Positions 21,903 through 32,405 of a stretch of DNA of 64,000 bases are shown piece after piece (position 1 is the first letter of the stretch; every line of letters starts with the position of its first letter). The notes under the pieces are model-generated. The model was not told the origin of the DNA. It worked only from the letters and a program-made list of their open reading frames with translations, and did not search any database. A program made the position numbers and the translations under genes. The stretch comes from Stutzerimonas frequens (GTDB taxonomy: Bacteria; Pseudomonadota; Gammaproteobacteria; Pseudomonadales; Pseudomonadaceae): positions 42,820-106,819 of the forward strand of contig NZ_JAMOHM010000014.1 of assembly GCF_024448335.1 (NCBI RefSeq). Direction: 5' to 3'.

Positions 21903-22400
21903 ATGCGCCGACATCTGCTGAGCCCGCAGGGCCAATTCCCCGCCGCCGGTCTGATGCGACGACTGGCAGCAATGTTCTATGACAGCCTGCTCTGCATCGC
22001 CCTGATGATGGTGGTGACCCTGTTCTATCAACAGGTGCTGCTGCGCCTGCTGTATGGCAGTGAACAGCTGAAGATGCTCGCCGAGGCCGGCCGCCTGGAC
22101 ATCGACCCCCTGCTTTCGACGCTACTGCTGTTCAGCCTGTTCGGCTTCTTCGCCAAGTTCTGGACCCACAACGGTCAGACACTGGGCATGCAGGTCTGGG
22201 GCATCCGTATCCAGAACAGCGACGGACGCGCCATCGATCTGTGGCAGGCGCTGCTGCGCTTCCTCATCGCGATCGTCTCGCTGCTGTGCCTGGGAATGGG
22301 TTATTGGTGGATGCTGATCGACAAGCAGAAGCGCACCTGGCACGACATCTACTCCGAGAGCCAGGCGGTGCAACTGCCGAAGAACATCCACAAGAAATAA
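21903..22400 (+). CDS. RDD-family membrane protein
   Basis: 165 residues. The Arg-Asp-Asp-type motif appears as LMRRLAAMFYDSLLCIAL near residue 17. Three membrane segments lie at about 22-43, 62-82 and 115-135. GQTLGMQVWGIRIQNSDGR is the second family signature. RDD proteins are poorly characterised; some have been linked to ion transport or antiport, so no specific function is claimed. It is convergent with lptG. Confidence 0.85.
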   Translation: MRRHLLSPQGQFPAAGLMRRLAAMFYDSLLCIALMMVVTLFYQQVLLRLLYGSEQLKMLAEAGRLDIDPLLSTLLLFSLFGFFAKFWTHNGQTLGMQVWGIRIQNSDGRAIDLWQALLRFLIAIVSLLCLGMGYWWMLIDKQKRTWHDIYSESQAVQLPKNIHKK

Positions 22401-22404
22401 TCGC

Positions 22405-22435
22405 AGCGCCCGGCCATCTCTCACGCCCGGGCGCT
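22405..22435. terminator. Hairpin between convergent RDD gene and lptG
   Basis: A 9-bp perfect stem (AGCGCCCGG at 22405-22413 with CCGGGCGCT at 22427-22435) encloses a 13-nt loop directly after the RDD stop codon. There is no T-run, so it may slow polymerase or protect the mRNA end rather than act as a true intrinsic terminator. Confidence 0.4.
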
Positions 22436-22478
22436 TGCCCCTCAATCCATCGCGACCGCCATGCGCGACGGCGTAGCC

Positions 22479-23540
22479 TCAGCCGGCGCGCCTCAGCAAC
22501 CAGGCGCCGATCAGCGCACAGACACAGGCCGGCAACACCACCGCCAGCAGCGGCGAGAAACCGAACACCTGGCTCGCCGGCCCCAGCAGATCCTGAATGA
22601 TGCGGAACACGAAGCCGACGACCACGCCGGTGAAGATCCGCTGCCCCAGCGTCACCGAACGCAGCGGTCCGAAGATGAAGGAAATCGCCAGCAGCACCAG
22701 CGCAACGGTGACCGCCGGCTGTAGAACCTTGGTCCAGAAAGCCAGCCAGTAACGGCTGTTGTTCAGCCCCTGCTCGCCTAGATAGTGGATATAGCGCCAC
22801 AAGCCGGTGATCGACAGCGCCTCCGGCTCCATCACCACGGTGCCGAGCAGCTGCGGCGTCAACTGGACGTCCCAGCGCTCCTCTGGCGCGCGCATGACTT
22901 CGGTGTGATCACCGCGGAAGTGGGTGGTGGCGATGTTCTCGAGCCGCCAATGGTCGCCCTGGTAGCTGGCGCGGCGCGCGAAACTGGACGACAGCAGGCG
23001 ACGCTCTTCGTCGAAGCGGTAACGCGTGACGCCCACCAGCACACCGCCGGGCTGCACCGCGTTGACGTGCACGAACTCGTTTTCCTGACGATGCCACAGC
23101 CCACGCTTGCTGCTCTGCGCCTCACCTGCCCCCTGCGCCAGGGAGCGCCTGGCCTGGGCGATGTCTTCGCTCAGCGGCGCGACATACTCGCCGATGAGGA
23201 TTCCGGCGACGAGCAGGACGAGCATTGGCTTCATCACCGATAGCACGATGCGTCCCAGGGAAACCCCGGCGGCGCGCATGATGGTCAGCTCACTACTGCT
23301 GGCCAGCGTGCCGAGACCGATCAGGCAGCCGATCAGCGCCGCCATCGGCAGCATTTCGTACAGCCGGCGCGGCGAGGTCAGCAGGACGTATTGCAGAGCG
23401 TCACCCAGACCGTAGCTGCCCTGGACGTCACCCAGCTCGTCGATGAACGCGAACAACAGCGCCAACCCAACGATGATGCCGAGCACCGTGAGGATGGCAA
23501 GAAAGACATGGATACCGATGTAGCGATCGAGCTTAACCAC
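22479..23540 (-). CDS. lptG: LPS export ABC transporter permease LptG
   Basis: 353 residues. It is one of two YjgP/YjgQ permeases that pull LPS from the inner membrane in LptB2FG. Three N-terminal membrane segments (about 10-32, 55-80, 98-120) are followed by a periplasmic beta-jellyroll (about 130-265) and three C-terminal segments. The start is GTG at 23540, read as Met-Val-Lys-Leu-Asp, overlapping the lptF end by 8 nt. This order, lptF then lptG, is universal in gammaproteobacteria. Confidence 0.96.
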   Translation of the reverse strand: MVKLDRYIGIHVFLAILTVLGIIVGLALLFAFIDELGDVQGSYGLGDALQYVLLTSPRRLYEMLPMAALIGCLIGLGTLASSSELTIMRAAGVSLGRIVLSVMKPMLVLLVAGILIGEYVAPLSEDIAQARRSLAQGAGEAQSSKRGLWHRQENEFVHVNAVQPGGVLVGVTRYRFDEERRLLSSSFARRASYQGDHWRLENIATTHFRGDHTEVMRAPEERWDVQLTPQLLGTVVMEPEALSITGLWRYIHYLGEQGLNNSRYWLAFWTKVLQPAVTVALVLLAISFIFGPLRSVTLGQRIFTGVVVGFVFRIIQDLLGPASQVFGFSPLLAVVLPACVCALIGAWLLRRAG

Positions 23541-24654
23541 GAGCCACCTCCAGCTGCGCGTGGCGCTTCTTCATTCGCAGCCTGATCGGCTCCCAGAACA
23601 GCATCAGCAGGCCGATCGCCAGGAACAGCCCGTGCACCCACCACAAGCCCAGAGCCATGGGCAGGCGACCCTTGTCCAGCGCGCCGCGCACCGCGATCAG
23701 CAACGCGAGATAGGTCATGTACAAGAGGATGGCCGGCAGTAGCTTGAGGAAGCGCCCCTGCCGCGGGTTGACCTTGGCCAGCGGCACGGCGAGCACGGTG
23801 ACGACGAACACCAGCAGCGGCAATGACAGCCGCCATTGCAGCTCGGTTCGGTGCCTGAGGTTGTCGCTGCCGAGCAACTCGTGGGTCGGCATGGCCTCGC
23901 GCTCGCTCAGCTCCATGCTCACCTCCGGTTTTGGCAGCAACACACCATAGGTGTCGTACTGGATCGCCCGGTAATCCGCCTGCCCCGGGCTACCGTCATA
24001 GCGGTAGCCATTTTCCAGGATCAGATAACGACTGCCGTCCGGTTGAATTTCCTGACGCCCACTTTCGGCAACGAGCACGGACAGCCCGCTTTCCTTGCCG
24101 GTCTGGCGTGAAACATTGGTCTCGGAAATGAACACCCCGCCCAGCTCGCTACGGTCGGCCGACAGCTCACGGGTATAAGTCACGCGCGAACCGCCGCGCA
24201 GGGTCTGGAAACGCCCCGGAACGAGGGTGTCGAACTCGGTCAGCGAATCCTGCTGATTGAGTATCCGATCCACCTCGGCGATGCCTTGCGGCGCCAGGCC
24301 CAGGCTCAGCCAGCCGACCAGCGCGGCGACCAGCGCAGCCGGCACCAAGCTGTAGACCAGCAGCCGGCGCTGGCTCATGCCGGTAGCCGAAAGCACGGTC
24401 ATTTCGCTTTCCAGATAGAGGCGCCCGTAGGCCAGCAGGATGCCGAGGAACAGCCCCAGCGGCAGGATCAACTGCAGAAAGCCCGGCAGGCGGAAGCCCA
24501 TGATCAGCAGCAGCACGCCCGGATCGAGCACCCCCTGCGCAGCCTGGGCCAGATACTTGATGAAGCGGCCGCTCATGATGATCACCAGCAGCACGGCACT
24601 GACCGCGCTCATGGTGATCAGCAGCTCTCGGGACAGGTAACGAAAGACGATCAA
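23533..24654 (-). CDS. lptF: LPS export ABC transporter permease LptF
   Basis: 373 residues from a TTG start at 24654, read as MIVFRYLSREL, with GGAG about 8 nt upstream. An upstream ATG at 24690 would add 12 residues that relatives lack. Topology matches LptG: three membrane segments, a periplasmic jellyroll (about 125-265), then three more. The conserved YLESEMTVLSATGMS coupling region lies near residue 80. It is the LptG partner, transcribed divergently from pepA. Confidence 0.95.
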   Translation of the reverse strand: MIVFRYLSRELLITMSAVSAVLLVIIMSGRFIKYLAQAAQGVLDPGVLLLIMGFRLPGFLQLILPLGLFLGILLAYGRLYLESEMTVLSATGMSQRRLLVYSLVPAALVAALVGWLSLGLAPQGIAEVDRILNQQDSLTEFDTLVPGRFQTLRGGSRVTYTRELSADRSELGGVFISETNVSRQTGKESGLSVLVAESGRQEIQPDGSRYLILENGYRYDGSPGQADYRAIQYDTYGVLLPKPEVSMELSEREAMPTHELLGSDNLRHRTELQWRLSLPLLVFVVTVLAVPLAKVNPRQGRFLKLLPAILLYMTYLALLIAVRGALDKGRLPMALGLWWVHGLFLAIGLLMLFWEPIRLRMKKRHAQLEVARG

Positions 24655-24702
24655 ACCAGACACTCCAGGGTTGTCAGGCTCTGGCGGCAACGCTCAAACT
24701 AG

Positions 24703-26397
<1,695 letters not shown>

Positions 26398-26464
26398 GCC
26401 CGATCACCGCGCGTGACAGCGGCCGGCGCGGCCCCGCGCTCGCCGGCCCGACGGGCGCACGCCC

Positions 26465-26884
26465 ATGACACGCATCGAGTTCTACGTGCTGCCGGACGAC
26501 AACCCGCTCGGGCGGCTGCGCGCGGCCTGCCAGCTGGCGGCCAAGGGCTGGCAGCATGGCCTGCAGGTGGTCGTCCGTTGCAGCGACGAAGAACAGTCGA
26601 CCCGGCTCGACGAGCTGCTCTGGAGCTTTCGCGCGGAACGGTTCATCCCGCACGAGCAGTACGCCGAGGAGGTGCAGGCGCCAGTGGTCATCGGGCTCGA
26701 ACAGGAACCACCGACCGCCCAGGGTCTGCTGATCAACCTGGCACCGACACTCTCGGCACATATCGACCGCTTCAGCCGGGTCATCGAGATCGTCAACCAG
26801 GAGCCGCAGCTGCTGACCGCCTGCCGGGAGAATTTTCGCCTGTATCGGCGCCAGGGCTATGATCCCAAAAGGGTCGAGCTCTAG
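26465..26884 (+). CDS. holC: DNA polymerase III subunit chi
   Basis: 139 residues. Chi links the clamp loader to SSB at the replication fork. The sequence TRIEFYVLPDDNPLGRLRAACQLA, with the later PHEQYAEEVQAPVVIG and CRENFRLYRRQGYD, is the HolC pattern. It lies between pepA and valS, the conserved gammaproteobacterial neighbourhood. Confidence 0.95.
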   Translation: MTRIEFYVLPDDNPLGRLRAACQLAAKGWQHGLQVVVRCSDEEQSTRLDELLWSFRAERFIPHEQYAEEVQAPVVIGLEQEPPTAQGLLINLAPTLSAHIDRFSRVIEIVNQEPQLLTACRENFRLYRRQGYDPKRVEL

Positions 26885-26955
26885 CCGCTCCAATTTAGAT
26901 AGCAAGGGATCCCCCCTGGCAAACAGCCGGGATGCACCAGCCCGGAACCACGCAG

Positions 26956-27342
26956 ATGACACCGAAAGCCCCGAACAAACCCGCCGAACTGCTAAGCGAT
27001 CTCGAATCCATTCGCGCACTGCTCGGCGACGATTTCCCCGACACCGCCACAACAGGCGCCCCGGTGGATCCGGACAGCATTCCGCTCCTGTCCGATATCG
27101 TCGAACCCGGACCGGCCGTCGCAGCCACCACCCCCTGCGACGACGAGCCACGGGAAACCAATGTGCGCAGTGCCTTCCGCTCCCTGGCCGAGCGGCATAT
27201 CGACCACGAGCTGCGCACCGCCGCCAACCTGATCCTGCAGGAAGTGATCGACGACTTCGTGCCGCAAATCGAGGCCGAGCTCAAGCGCCGCCTCGAGAGC
27301 CGCATCGACCGCCTGGTGCGTACACCGCCGCCCCGCCCCTGA
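26956..27342 (+). CDS. Conserved hypothetical protein between holC and valS
   Basis: 128 residues from ATG at 26956 (MTPKAPNKPAELL); an in-frame ATG at 26932 would add eight residues. The N-terminal half is acidic and proline-rich, with repeated Asp-Glu-Pro blocks. The C-terminal half (about 75-118) is a predicted amphipathic helical region ending in KRRLESRIDRLV. I recognise no domain. Similar proteins occur at this position in pseudomonads. Location suggests coexpression with holC, but no function follows from that. Confidence 0.8.
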   Translation: MTPKAPNKPAELLSDLESIRALLGDDFPDTATTGAPVDPDSIPLLSDIVEPGPAVAATTPCDDEPRETNVRSAFRSLAERHIDHELRTAANLILQEVIDDFVPQIEAELKRRLESRIDRLVRTPPPRP

Positions 27343-27374
27343 GCCATCCCGCGCCAATGCAGAGTTAATCCGCA

Positions 27375-27399
27375 CGGCCGCGAAATCTCGCGGCCGTTT
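27375..27399 (+). terminator. Possible terminator before valS
   Basis: A 9-bp perfect stem (CGGCCGCGA at 27375-27383, TCGCGGCCG at 27388-27396) with an AATC loop is followed by only TTTG. It may end the pepA-holC transcript weakly. TATACT at about 27405-27410 could be a -10 box for valS. Confidence 0.5.
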
Positions 27400-27450
27400 G
27401 CCTTTATACTTGCCCGTTTTTCCGACCAGCCGTTTTAAGGGTCCCGCCGC

Positions 27451-30285
27451 ATGGACAAGACCTACCAGCCGCACGCCATCGAGACTTCCTGGTACCAGAC
27501 CTGGGAATCGAACAACTACTTCGCCCCACAAGGCTCCGGCGAGCCCTACACCATCATGATTCCGCCGCCGAACGTCACCGGCAGCCTGCACATGGGCCAT
27601 GGCTTCAACAACGCCATCATGGATGCGCTGATCCGCTGGCGCCGCATGCAGGGCCGCAACACCCTGTGGCAGCCAGGCACCGACCATGCCGGTATCGCCA
27701 CGCAGATGGTGGTCGAGCGCCAGCTGGCCGCGCAGGGCACCAGCCGTCATGACCTGGGACGCGAGAAGTTTCTCGAGAAGGTCTGGCAATGGAAAGAAGA
27801 ATCCGGTGGCAACATCACCCGGCAGATCCGTCGCCTGGGCAGCTCGGTGGACTGGTCGCGGGAGCGCTTCACCATGGACGACGGCCTTTCCGAGGCGGTC
27901 AAGGAAGCCTTCGTACGCCTGCATGAAGACGGCCTGATCTATCGCGGCAAGCGTCTGGTCAACTGGGATACCAAGCTGCACACCGCCATTTCCGATCTGG
28001 AAGTGGAAAACCACGACGAGAAGGGTCACCTCTGGCACCTGCGTTATCCGCTGGCCGATGGTTGCAAGACCGCCGATGGCCTGGATTACCTGGTGGTCGC
28101 CACCACCCGCCCGGAAACCATGCTCGGCGACGCCGCCATCGCGGTGCACCCGGAGGACGAGCGCTACAAGAGCCTGATCGGCCGCCACGTCATGCTGCCG
28201 CTGGTCAACCGCCTGATTCCCATCGTGGCCGACGATTACGTCGACCTCGAGTTCGGTACCGGCTGCGTGAAGATCACCCCGGCGCACGACTTCAACGACT
28301 ATGAGGTGGGCAAGCGTCATCACCTGCCGCTGATCAACATCTTCGATCAGAACGCCTGCATCCTGGCCCGTGCCCAGGTGTTCAACATCGACGGCTCGGT
28401 GAACGACAAGATCGACGGCAGCCTGCCGGACGGCTACGCACATATGGACCGCTTCGATGCGCGCAAGGCCATCGTCGCCGAATTCGACGCCATGAGCCTG
28501 CTGGAGAAGATCGACGACCACGCGCTGAAAGTGCCGCGCGGCGACCGCTCGGGCACCATCATCGAGCCCTGGCTGACCGACCAGTGGTACGTTTCCACCA
28601 AGCCGCTGGCCGAGAAGGCCATCGCCGCCGTGGAAAGTGGCGAGATCCAGTTCGTGCCCAAGCAGTACGAAAACATGTATTTCAGCTGGATGCGCGACAT
28701 CCAGGACTGGTGCATCAGCCGTCAGCTCTGGTGGGGGCATCGCATTCCGGCCTGGTACGACGAAGCCGGCAACGTCTATGTCGGCCGCGACGAAGTGGAG
28801 GTGCGCAGCAAGTACAACCTCTGCAACAACGTCGAACTGCGTCAGGATGAGGACGTGCTGGACACCTGGTTCAGCTCCGGCCTGTGGACCTTCTCCACCC
28901 TCGGTTGGCCGCAGCAGACGGATTTCCTCAAGACCTTCCACCCCACCGACGTGCTGGTCACCGGCTTCGACATCATCTTCTTCTGGGTCGCCCGGATGAT
29001 CATGCTGTCCACCCACCTGACCGGACAGATTCCGTTCAAGACCGTGTATGTGCACGGTCTGGTCCGCGATGGCCAGGGACAGAAGATGTCCAAGTCCAAG
29101 GGCAACGTGCTCGACCCGCTGGACATCGTCGACGGCATCACCCTCGATGAACTGCTGACCAAGCGCACCAGCGGCATGATGCAGCCCAAGCTGGCCGAGA
29201 AGATCGCCAAGCAGACCCGCGCCGAGTTTCCCGAAGGCATCGCCAGCTACGGCACCGACGCCCTGCGCTTCACCTTCTGCTCGCTGGCATCCACCGGTCG
29301 CGACATCAAGTTCGACATGGGTCGCGTCGAGGGTTACCGCAACTTCTGCAACAAGATCTGGAACGCGGCCAACTTCGTCTTCGAGAACACCGAAGGCAAG
29401 GACACCGGCGCCAACGACGAACCGGTGGAATTGTCCTCGGTGGACCGCTGGATCATCTCCGCGCTGCAGCGCACCGAGGCCGAAGTGACCCGCCAGCTGG
29501 AGGCCTTCCGCTTCGACCTGGCCGCGCAGGCACTCTACGAGTTCATCTGGGACGAGTACTGCGCCTGGTACCTGGAGCTGGTCAAACCGCTGCTGTGGGA
29601 CGAGACCGCCAGCGCCGAACGCCAGCGCGGCACCCGCCGCACCTTGGTGCGCGTTCTGGAAACGGCGCTGCGCCTGGCCCATCCGTTCATACCGTTCATT
29701 ACCGAGGAAATCTGGCAGCGCGTCGCGCCGCTGGCCGGCAAGTCCGGCCCAACGCTGATGCTGCAGCCCTGGCCGGAGTTCAACCCGGAGCGCATCGACG
29801 AAGCCGCCGAAGGCGATATCGAGTGGGTCAAGGCCTTCATGCTGGGCATTCGGCAGATCCGCGGCGAGATGAACATCTCCATGGCCAAGCGTATCGACGT
29901 GGTGCTCGGCAACGCTTCGGCTAGCGACCAGCGCCGCCTGGCGGACAACGAGCCGCTGCTGAAGAAACTGGCCAAGCTGGAAAGCGTGCGCCTGCTCGGC
30001 GACGGTGAAGAAGCACCGCTATCGGCCATTGCGCTGGTGGGTGACATGCAGGTGCTGGTGCCGATGGCCGGGCTGATCGACAAGGATGCCGAGCTGGCGC
30101 GTCTGGACAAGGAGATCGCGCGACTGGACGGTGAGGTCAAGCGCGTCGGCGGAAAGCTGTCCAACGCCGGCTTCGTCGACAAGGCGCCGGCCGAGGTGAT
30201 CGACAAGGAGCGCGCCAAGCTGGCCGAGGCCGAACAGGCCAAGGCCAGGCTGCTGGAGCAGCGCCAGCGGATCGCCTCGCTCTGA
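27451..30285 (+). CDS. valS: Valyl-tRNA synthetase
   Basis: 944 residues, full length. This class I enzyme charges tRNA-Val. HMGH at 47-50 is the HIGH signature and KMSKS is at 545-549. The editing (CP1) domain covers about 200-400, with [10 protein letters not shown]. The anticodon-binding domain follows from about 650, and a C-terminal coiled coil covers about 880-944. An intrinsic terminator follows 20 nt after the stop. Confidence 0.98.
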   Translation: MDKTYQPHAIETSWYQTWESNNYFAPQGSGEPYTIMIPPPNVTGSLHMGHGFNNAIMDALIRWRRMQGRNTLWQPGTDHAGIATQMVVERQLAAQGTSRHDLGREKFLEKVWQWKEESGGNITRQIRRLGSSVDWSRERFTMDDGLSEAVKEAFVRLHEDGLIYRGKRLVNWDTKLHTAISDLEVENHDEKGHLWHLRYPLADGCKTADGLDYLVVATTRPETMLGDAAIAVHPEDERYKSLIGRHVMLPLVNRLIPIVADDYVDLEFGTGCVKITPAHDFNDYEVGKRHHLPLINIFDQNACILARAQVFNIDGSVNDKIDGSLPDGYAHMDRFDARKAIVAEFDAMSLLEKIDDHALKVPRGDRSGTIIEPWLTDQWYVSTKPLAEKAIAAVESGEIQFVPKQYENMYFSWMRDIQDWCISRQLWWGHRIPAWYDEAGNVYVGRDEVEVRSKYNLCNNVELRQDEDVLDTWFSSGLWTFSTLGWPQQTDFLKTFHPTDVLVTGFDIIFFWVARMIMLSTHLTGQIPFKTVYVHGLVRDGQGQKMSKSKGNVLDPLDIVDGITLDELLTKRTSGMMQPKLAEKIAKQTRAEFPEGIASYGTDALRFTFCSLASTGRDIKFDMGRVEGYRNFCNKIWNAANFVFENTEGKDTGANDEPVELSSVDRWIISALQRTEAEVTRQLEAFRFDLAAQALYEFIWDEYCAWYLELVKPLLWDETASAERQRGTRRTLVRVLETALRLAHPFIPFITEEIWQRVAPLAGKSGPTLMLQPWPEFNPERIDEAAEGDIEWVKAFMLGIRQIRGEMNISMAKRIDVVLGNASASDQRRLADNEPLLKKLAKLESVRLLGDGEEAPLSAIALVGDMQVLVPMAGLIDKDAELARLDKEIARLDGEVKRVGGKLSNAGFVDKAPAEVIDKERAKLAEAEQAKARLLEQRQRIASL

Positions 30286-30305
30286 TCCGCGAAGCGGCAA
30301 AAATG

Positions 30306-30337
30306 AAAAGGCCAGCCCGAAAGGTGCTGGCCTTTTT
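30306..30337 (+). terminator. Rho-independent terminator of valS
   Basis: An 11-bp stem (AAAAGGCCAGC at 30306-30316 with GCTGGCCTTTT at 30326-30336) with a 9-nt loop ends in a T-run. Confidence 0.93.
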
Positions 30338-30663
30338 GCTTAAGGAGGTCATCTTGATTGATGACAAGTTATTACCGGCAAGGCTGTTACACTATGTCGC
30401 ACACGAAACACCCTTTACAAACTGGCAGGCCGTTAATGCCCAGACGATCAGCTCGACAACATGAAATGAGCCCTCAGCAGCGAGGCGTGATGCCTGATGC
30501 ATTCCGCTGACGCGCGACCGTTTTCCCGTGGCAGGCGACTGCCTCACCTTCGCGGTTCCCGACTTGTTTCACCAGTGACAGCCAATCGTGCCCCTGCCAG
30601 CCGCCGAGGCTGCGTCGCCACGTCCGCATGCCCGGCAAGGTTCCTTAAGATGGAGTCCCTCCG
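30338..30663. other. 326-nt non-coding leader upstream of nhaD
   Basis: No gene with pseudomonad codon use is visible. The segment is lower in GC at its left end, with TTACACTAT-like sequence near 30,387-30,395 that could be promoter DNA. A short hairpin-forming stretch lies near 30,529-30,550. It may be a promoter plus structured 5' leader of nhaD; I could not match it to a specific RNA family by eye. Confidence 0.4.
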
Positions 30664-32046
30664 ATGTATGCACTCATGGCTGTCGTGTTCGTCATAGGCT
30701 ATCTATGCATAGCCTTTGAACATCCACTGAAAATAGACAAGGCCGCCGCGGCGATCCTTACCGCCGTGCTCACCTGGACCATTCTGGTACTGGGCGCCGA
30801 CCACATCCTGCCGCTGCTGCAGCATGGCAGCCATGACCCGGCCGACTCGTCGGCGGTGGTGGTGGAGGCGCTGCGTCACCACCTGGGCGAAGTCTCGGAG
30901 ATCCTCTTCTTCCTCCTCGGGGCGATGACCATCGTCGAGCTGATCGACTCCCACGAAGGCTTCAAGGCCATCACTGACCGCATCCAGACCCGCAAGCGCG
31001 TACACCTGCTGTGGATCGTCGGTTTCCTCACCTTCTTCCTCTCCGCGGCGCTGGACAACCTGACCACCACCATTGTCATGGTCTCGCTGCTGCGCAAGCT
31101 GATCCGCGGCCGCCCTGAGCGCTGGCTGTTCGTCGGCGTGGTGGTGATCGCTGCCAACGCTGGCGGTGCCTGGTCACCGATCGGCGACGTGACCACCACC
31201 ATGCTCTGGATCGGCAGCCAGATCACCGCCTCGGGCGTGATCAGCGGACTGTTCCTGCCGAGCCTGGTGTGCCTGCTGGTGCCACTGATCATCCTCAGCT
31301 TCACCCTGCGCGGCGAAGCGCCACGGCCGCGGCCGCGTGCCCACCTGGCCGAGAAGCATCCGCCGACCACTACGGTCTTCGAGCGCAACCTGGTGCTGGG
31401 CCTCGGCCTCGCCGCCCTGCTGTTCGTGCCGGTGTTCAAGACCGTGACCCACCTGCCGCCGTACATGGGCATTCTCTTCGGTCTCGGCGTGCTCTGGGTG
31501 ACTACCGAATTCATCCACCGCAACAAGAACGCCGAGGACAAGCACCCGCTCTCGGTGGTCGGCGTACTGCGCAAGGTCGACACGCCCAGCGTGCTGTTCT
31601 TCCTCGGCATCCTGCTGGCGGTTTCCAGCCTCGCCACCGCCGGCCACCTGACCCAGGTCGCCACCGCGCTGCGCGAGTCGCTGGGCCATATCTATGCGAT
31701 CAACTACGCCATCGGCCTGCTCTCGGCCGTGGTCGATAACGTGCCGCTGGTGGCTGGTGCGATGAAGATGTACCCGCTGGTCAGCGAGAAGATGTTGGCG
31801 GCAACCGCTGCAGAAGAACTCGGCTGGATGTCGCAGTTCGTCGTCGACGGTAACTTCTGGGAAATGCTGGCCTACTGCGCCGGCACCGGCGGCAGCACGC
31901 TGATCATCGGCTCGGCCGCGGGTGTCGCCGCGATGGGCATGGAGAAGATCAGCTTCACCTGGTACATCAAGCGCGTCAGCCTGCTGGCCTTCCTCGGTTA
32001 CACTGCGGGCGCCGCGACCTACATCGGCATGCTCGCCCTGCGCTGA
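30664..32046 (+). CDS. nhaD: Na+/H+ antiporter NhaD
   Basis: 460 residues with about eleven hydrophobic segments. It belongs to the NhaD branch of the ion transporter superfamily and exchanges Na+ (or Li+) for H+ across the inner membrane. Family motifs are LGAMTIVELIDSHEGFK near 85, LSAALDNLTTTIVMVSLLRK near 125, AGGAWSPIGDVTTTMLWIG near 168 and SAVVDNVPLVAGAMKMYP near 355. NhaD is frequent in halotolerant and marine gammaproteobacteria. It starts with ATG at 30664, followed 57 nt downstream by a small winged-helix gene. Confidence 0.93.
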   Translation: MYALMAVVFVIGYLCIAFEHPLKIDKAAAAILTAVLTWTILVLGADHILPLLQHGSHDPADSSAVVVEALRHHLGEVSEILFFLLGAMTIVELIDSHEGFKAITDRIQTRKRVHLLWIVGFLTFFLSAALDNLTTTIVMVSLLRKLIRGRPERWLFVGVVVIAANAGGAWSPIGDVTTTMLWIGSQITASGVISGLFLPSLVCLLVPLIILSFTLRGEAPRPRPRAHLAEKHPPTTTVFERNLVLGLGLAALLFVPVFKTVTHLPPYMGILFGLGVLWVTTEFIHRNKNAEDKHPLSVVGVLRKVDTPSVLFFLGILLAVSSLATAGHLTQVATALRESLGHIYAINYAIGLLSAVVDNVPLVAGAMKMYPLVSEKMLAATAAEELGWMSQFVVDGNFWEMLAYCAGTGGSTLIIGSAAGVAAMGMEKISFTWYIKRVSLLAFLGYTAGAATYIGMLALR

Positions 32047-32103
32047 ACGTAGCGAGCCCGGCCAGGTCGCTGTCCCCACAGACGACCTGGCCAGGGACCT
32101 TCC

Positions 32104-32400
32104 ATGACCGTCAGCAAGACCAAAACCAGCTTCTACCGTCGACTCTACGTCGCCTGGCTGATCGACAGCGGCACCGCCTGCAGCGTCCCGGCGCTGATGG
32201 AAGCCACCGGTATGCCGCGCCGCACCGCCCAGGACACCCTGGCCGCCCTGGCCGATCTGGACATCGACTGCGCGTTCGTCCAGGACGACGGTGAACGCCA
32301 CAACGCCGGGCACTATGTGATCCGCAGCTGGGGCGCCATCGACAAGGGCTGGATCGAACGCCAGCTGCCGCAGATCAAAGCCATCCTCGATTACCCCTGA
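32104..32400 (+). CDS. Small winged-helix/helix-turn-helix protein
   Basis: 98 residues. A predicted winged helix covers about 10-75: FYRRLYVAWLIDSG, then CSVPALMEATGMPRRTAQDT as helix-turn-helix and a beta-wing with GERHNAGHYVIRSWG. The C-terminus is a short helix (GWIERQLPQIKAIL). There is no ligand domain. Its position between nhaD and the SLC13 gene, on the same strand and 5 nt before the latter, suggests it could regulate these transporters, but that is inference. The family is conserved in pseudomonads without a name I can assign. Confidence 0.78.
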   Translation: MTVSKTKTSFYRRLYVAWLIDSGTACSVPALMEATGMPRRTAQDTLAALADLDIDCAFVQDDGERHNAGHYVIRSWGAIDKGWIERQLPQIKAILDYP

Positions 32401-32405
32401 TTGCC

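Noticed and set aside
26992..29682. An 896-codon open frame opposite valS
   Set aside because: It is a mirror frame of valS with no ribosome site and unlikely amino-acid composition.
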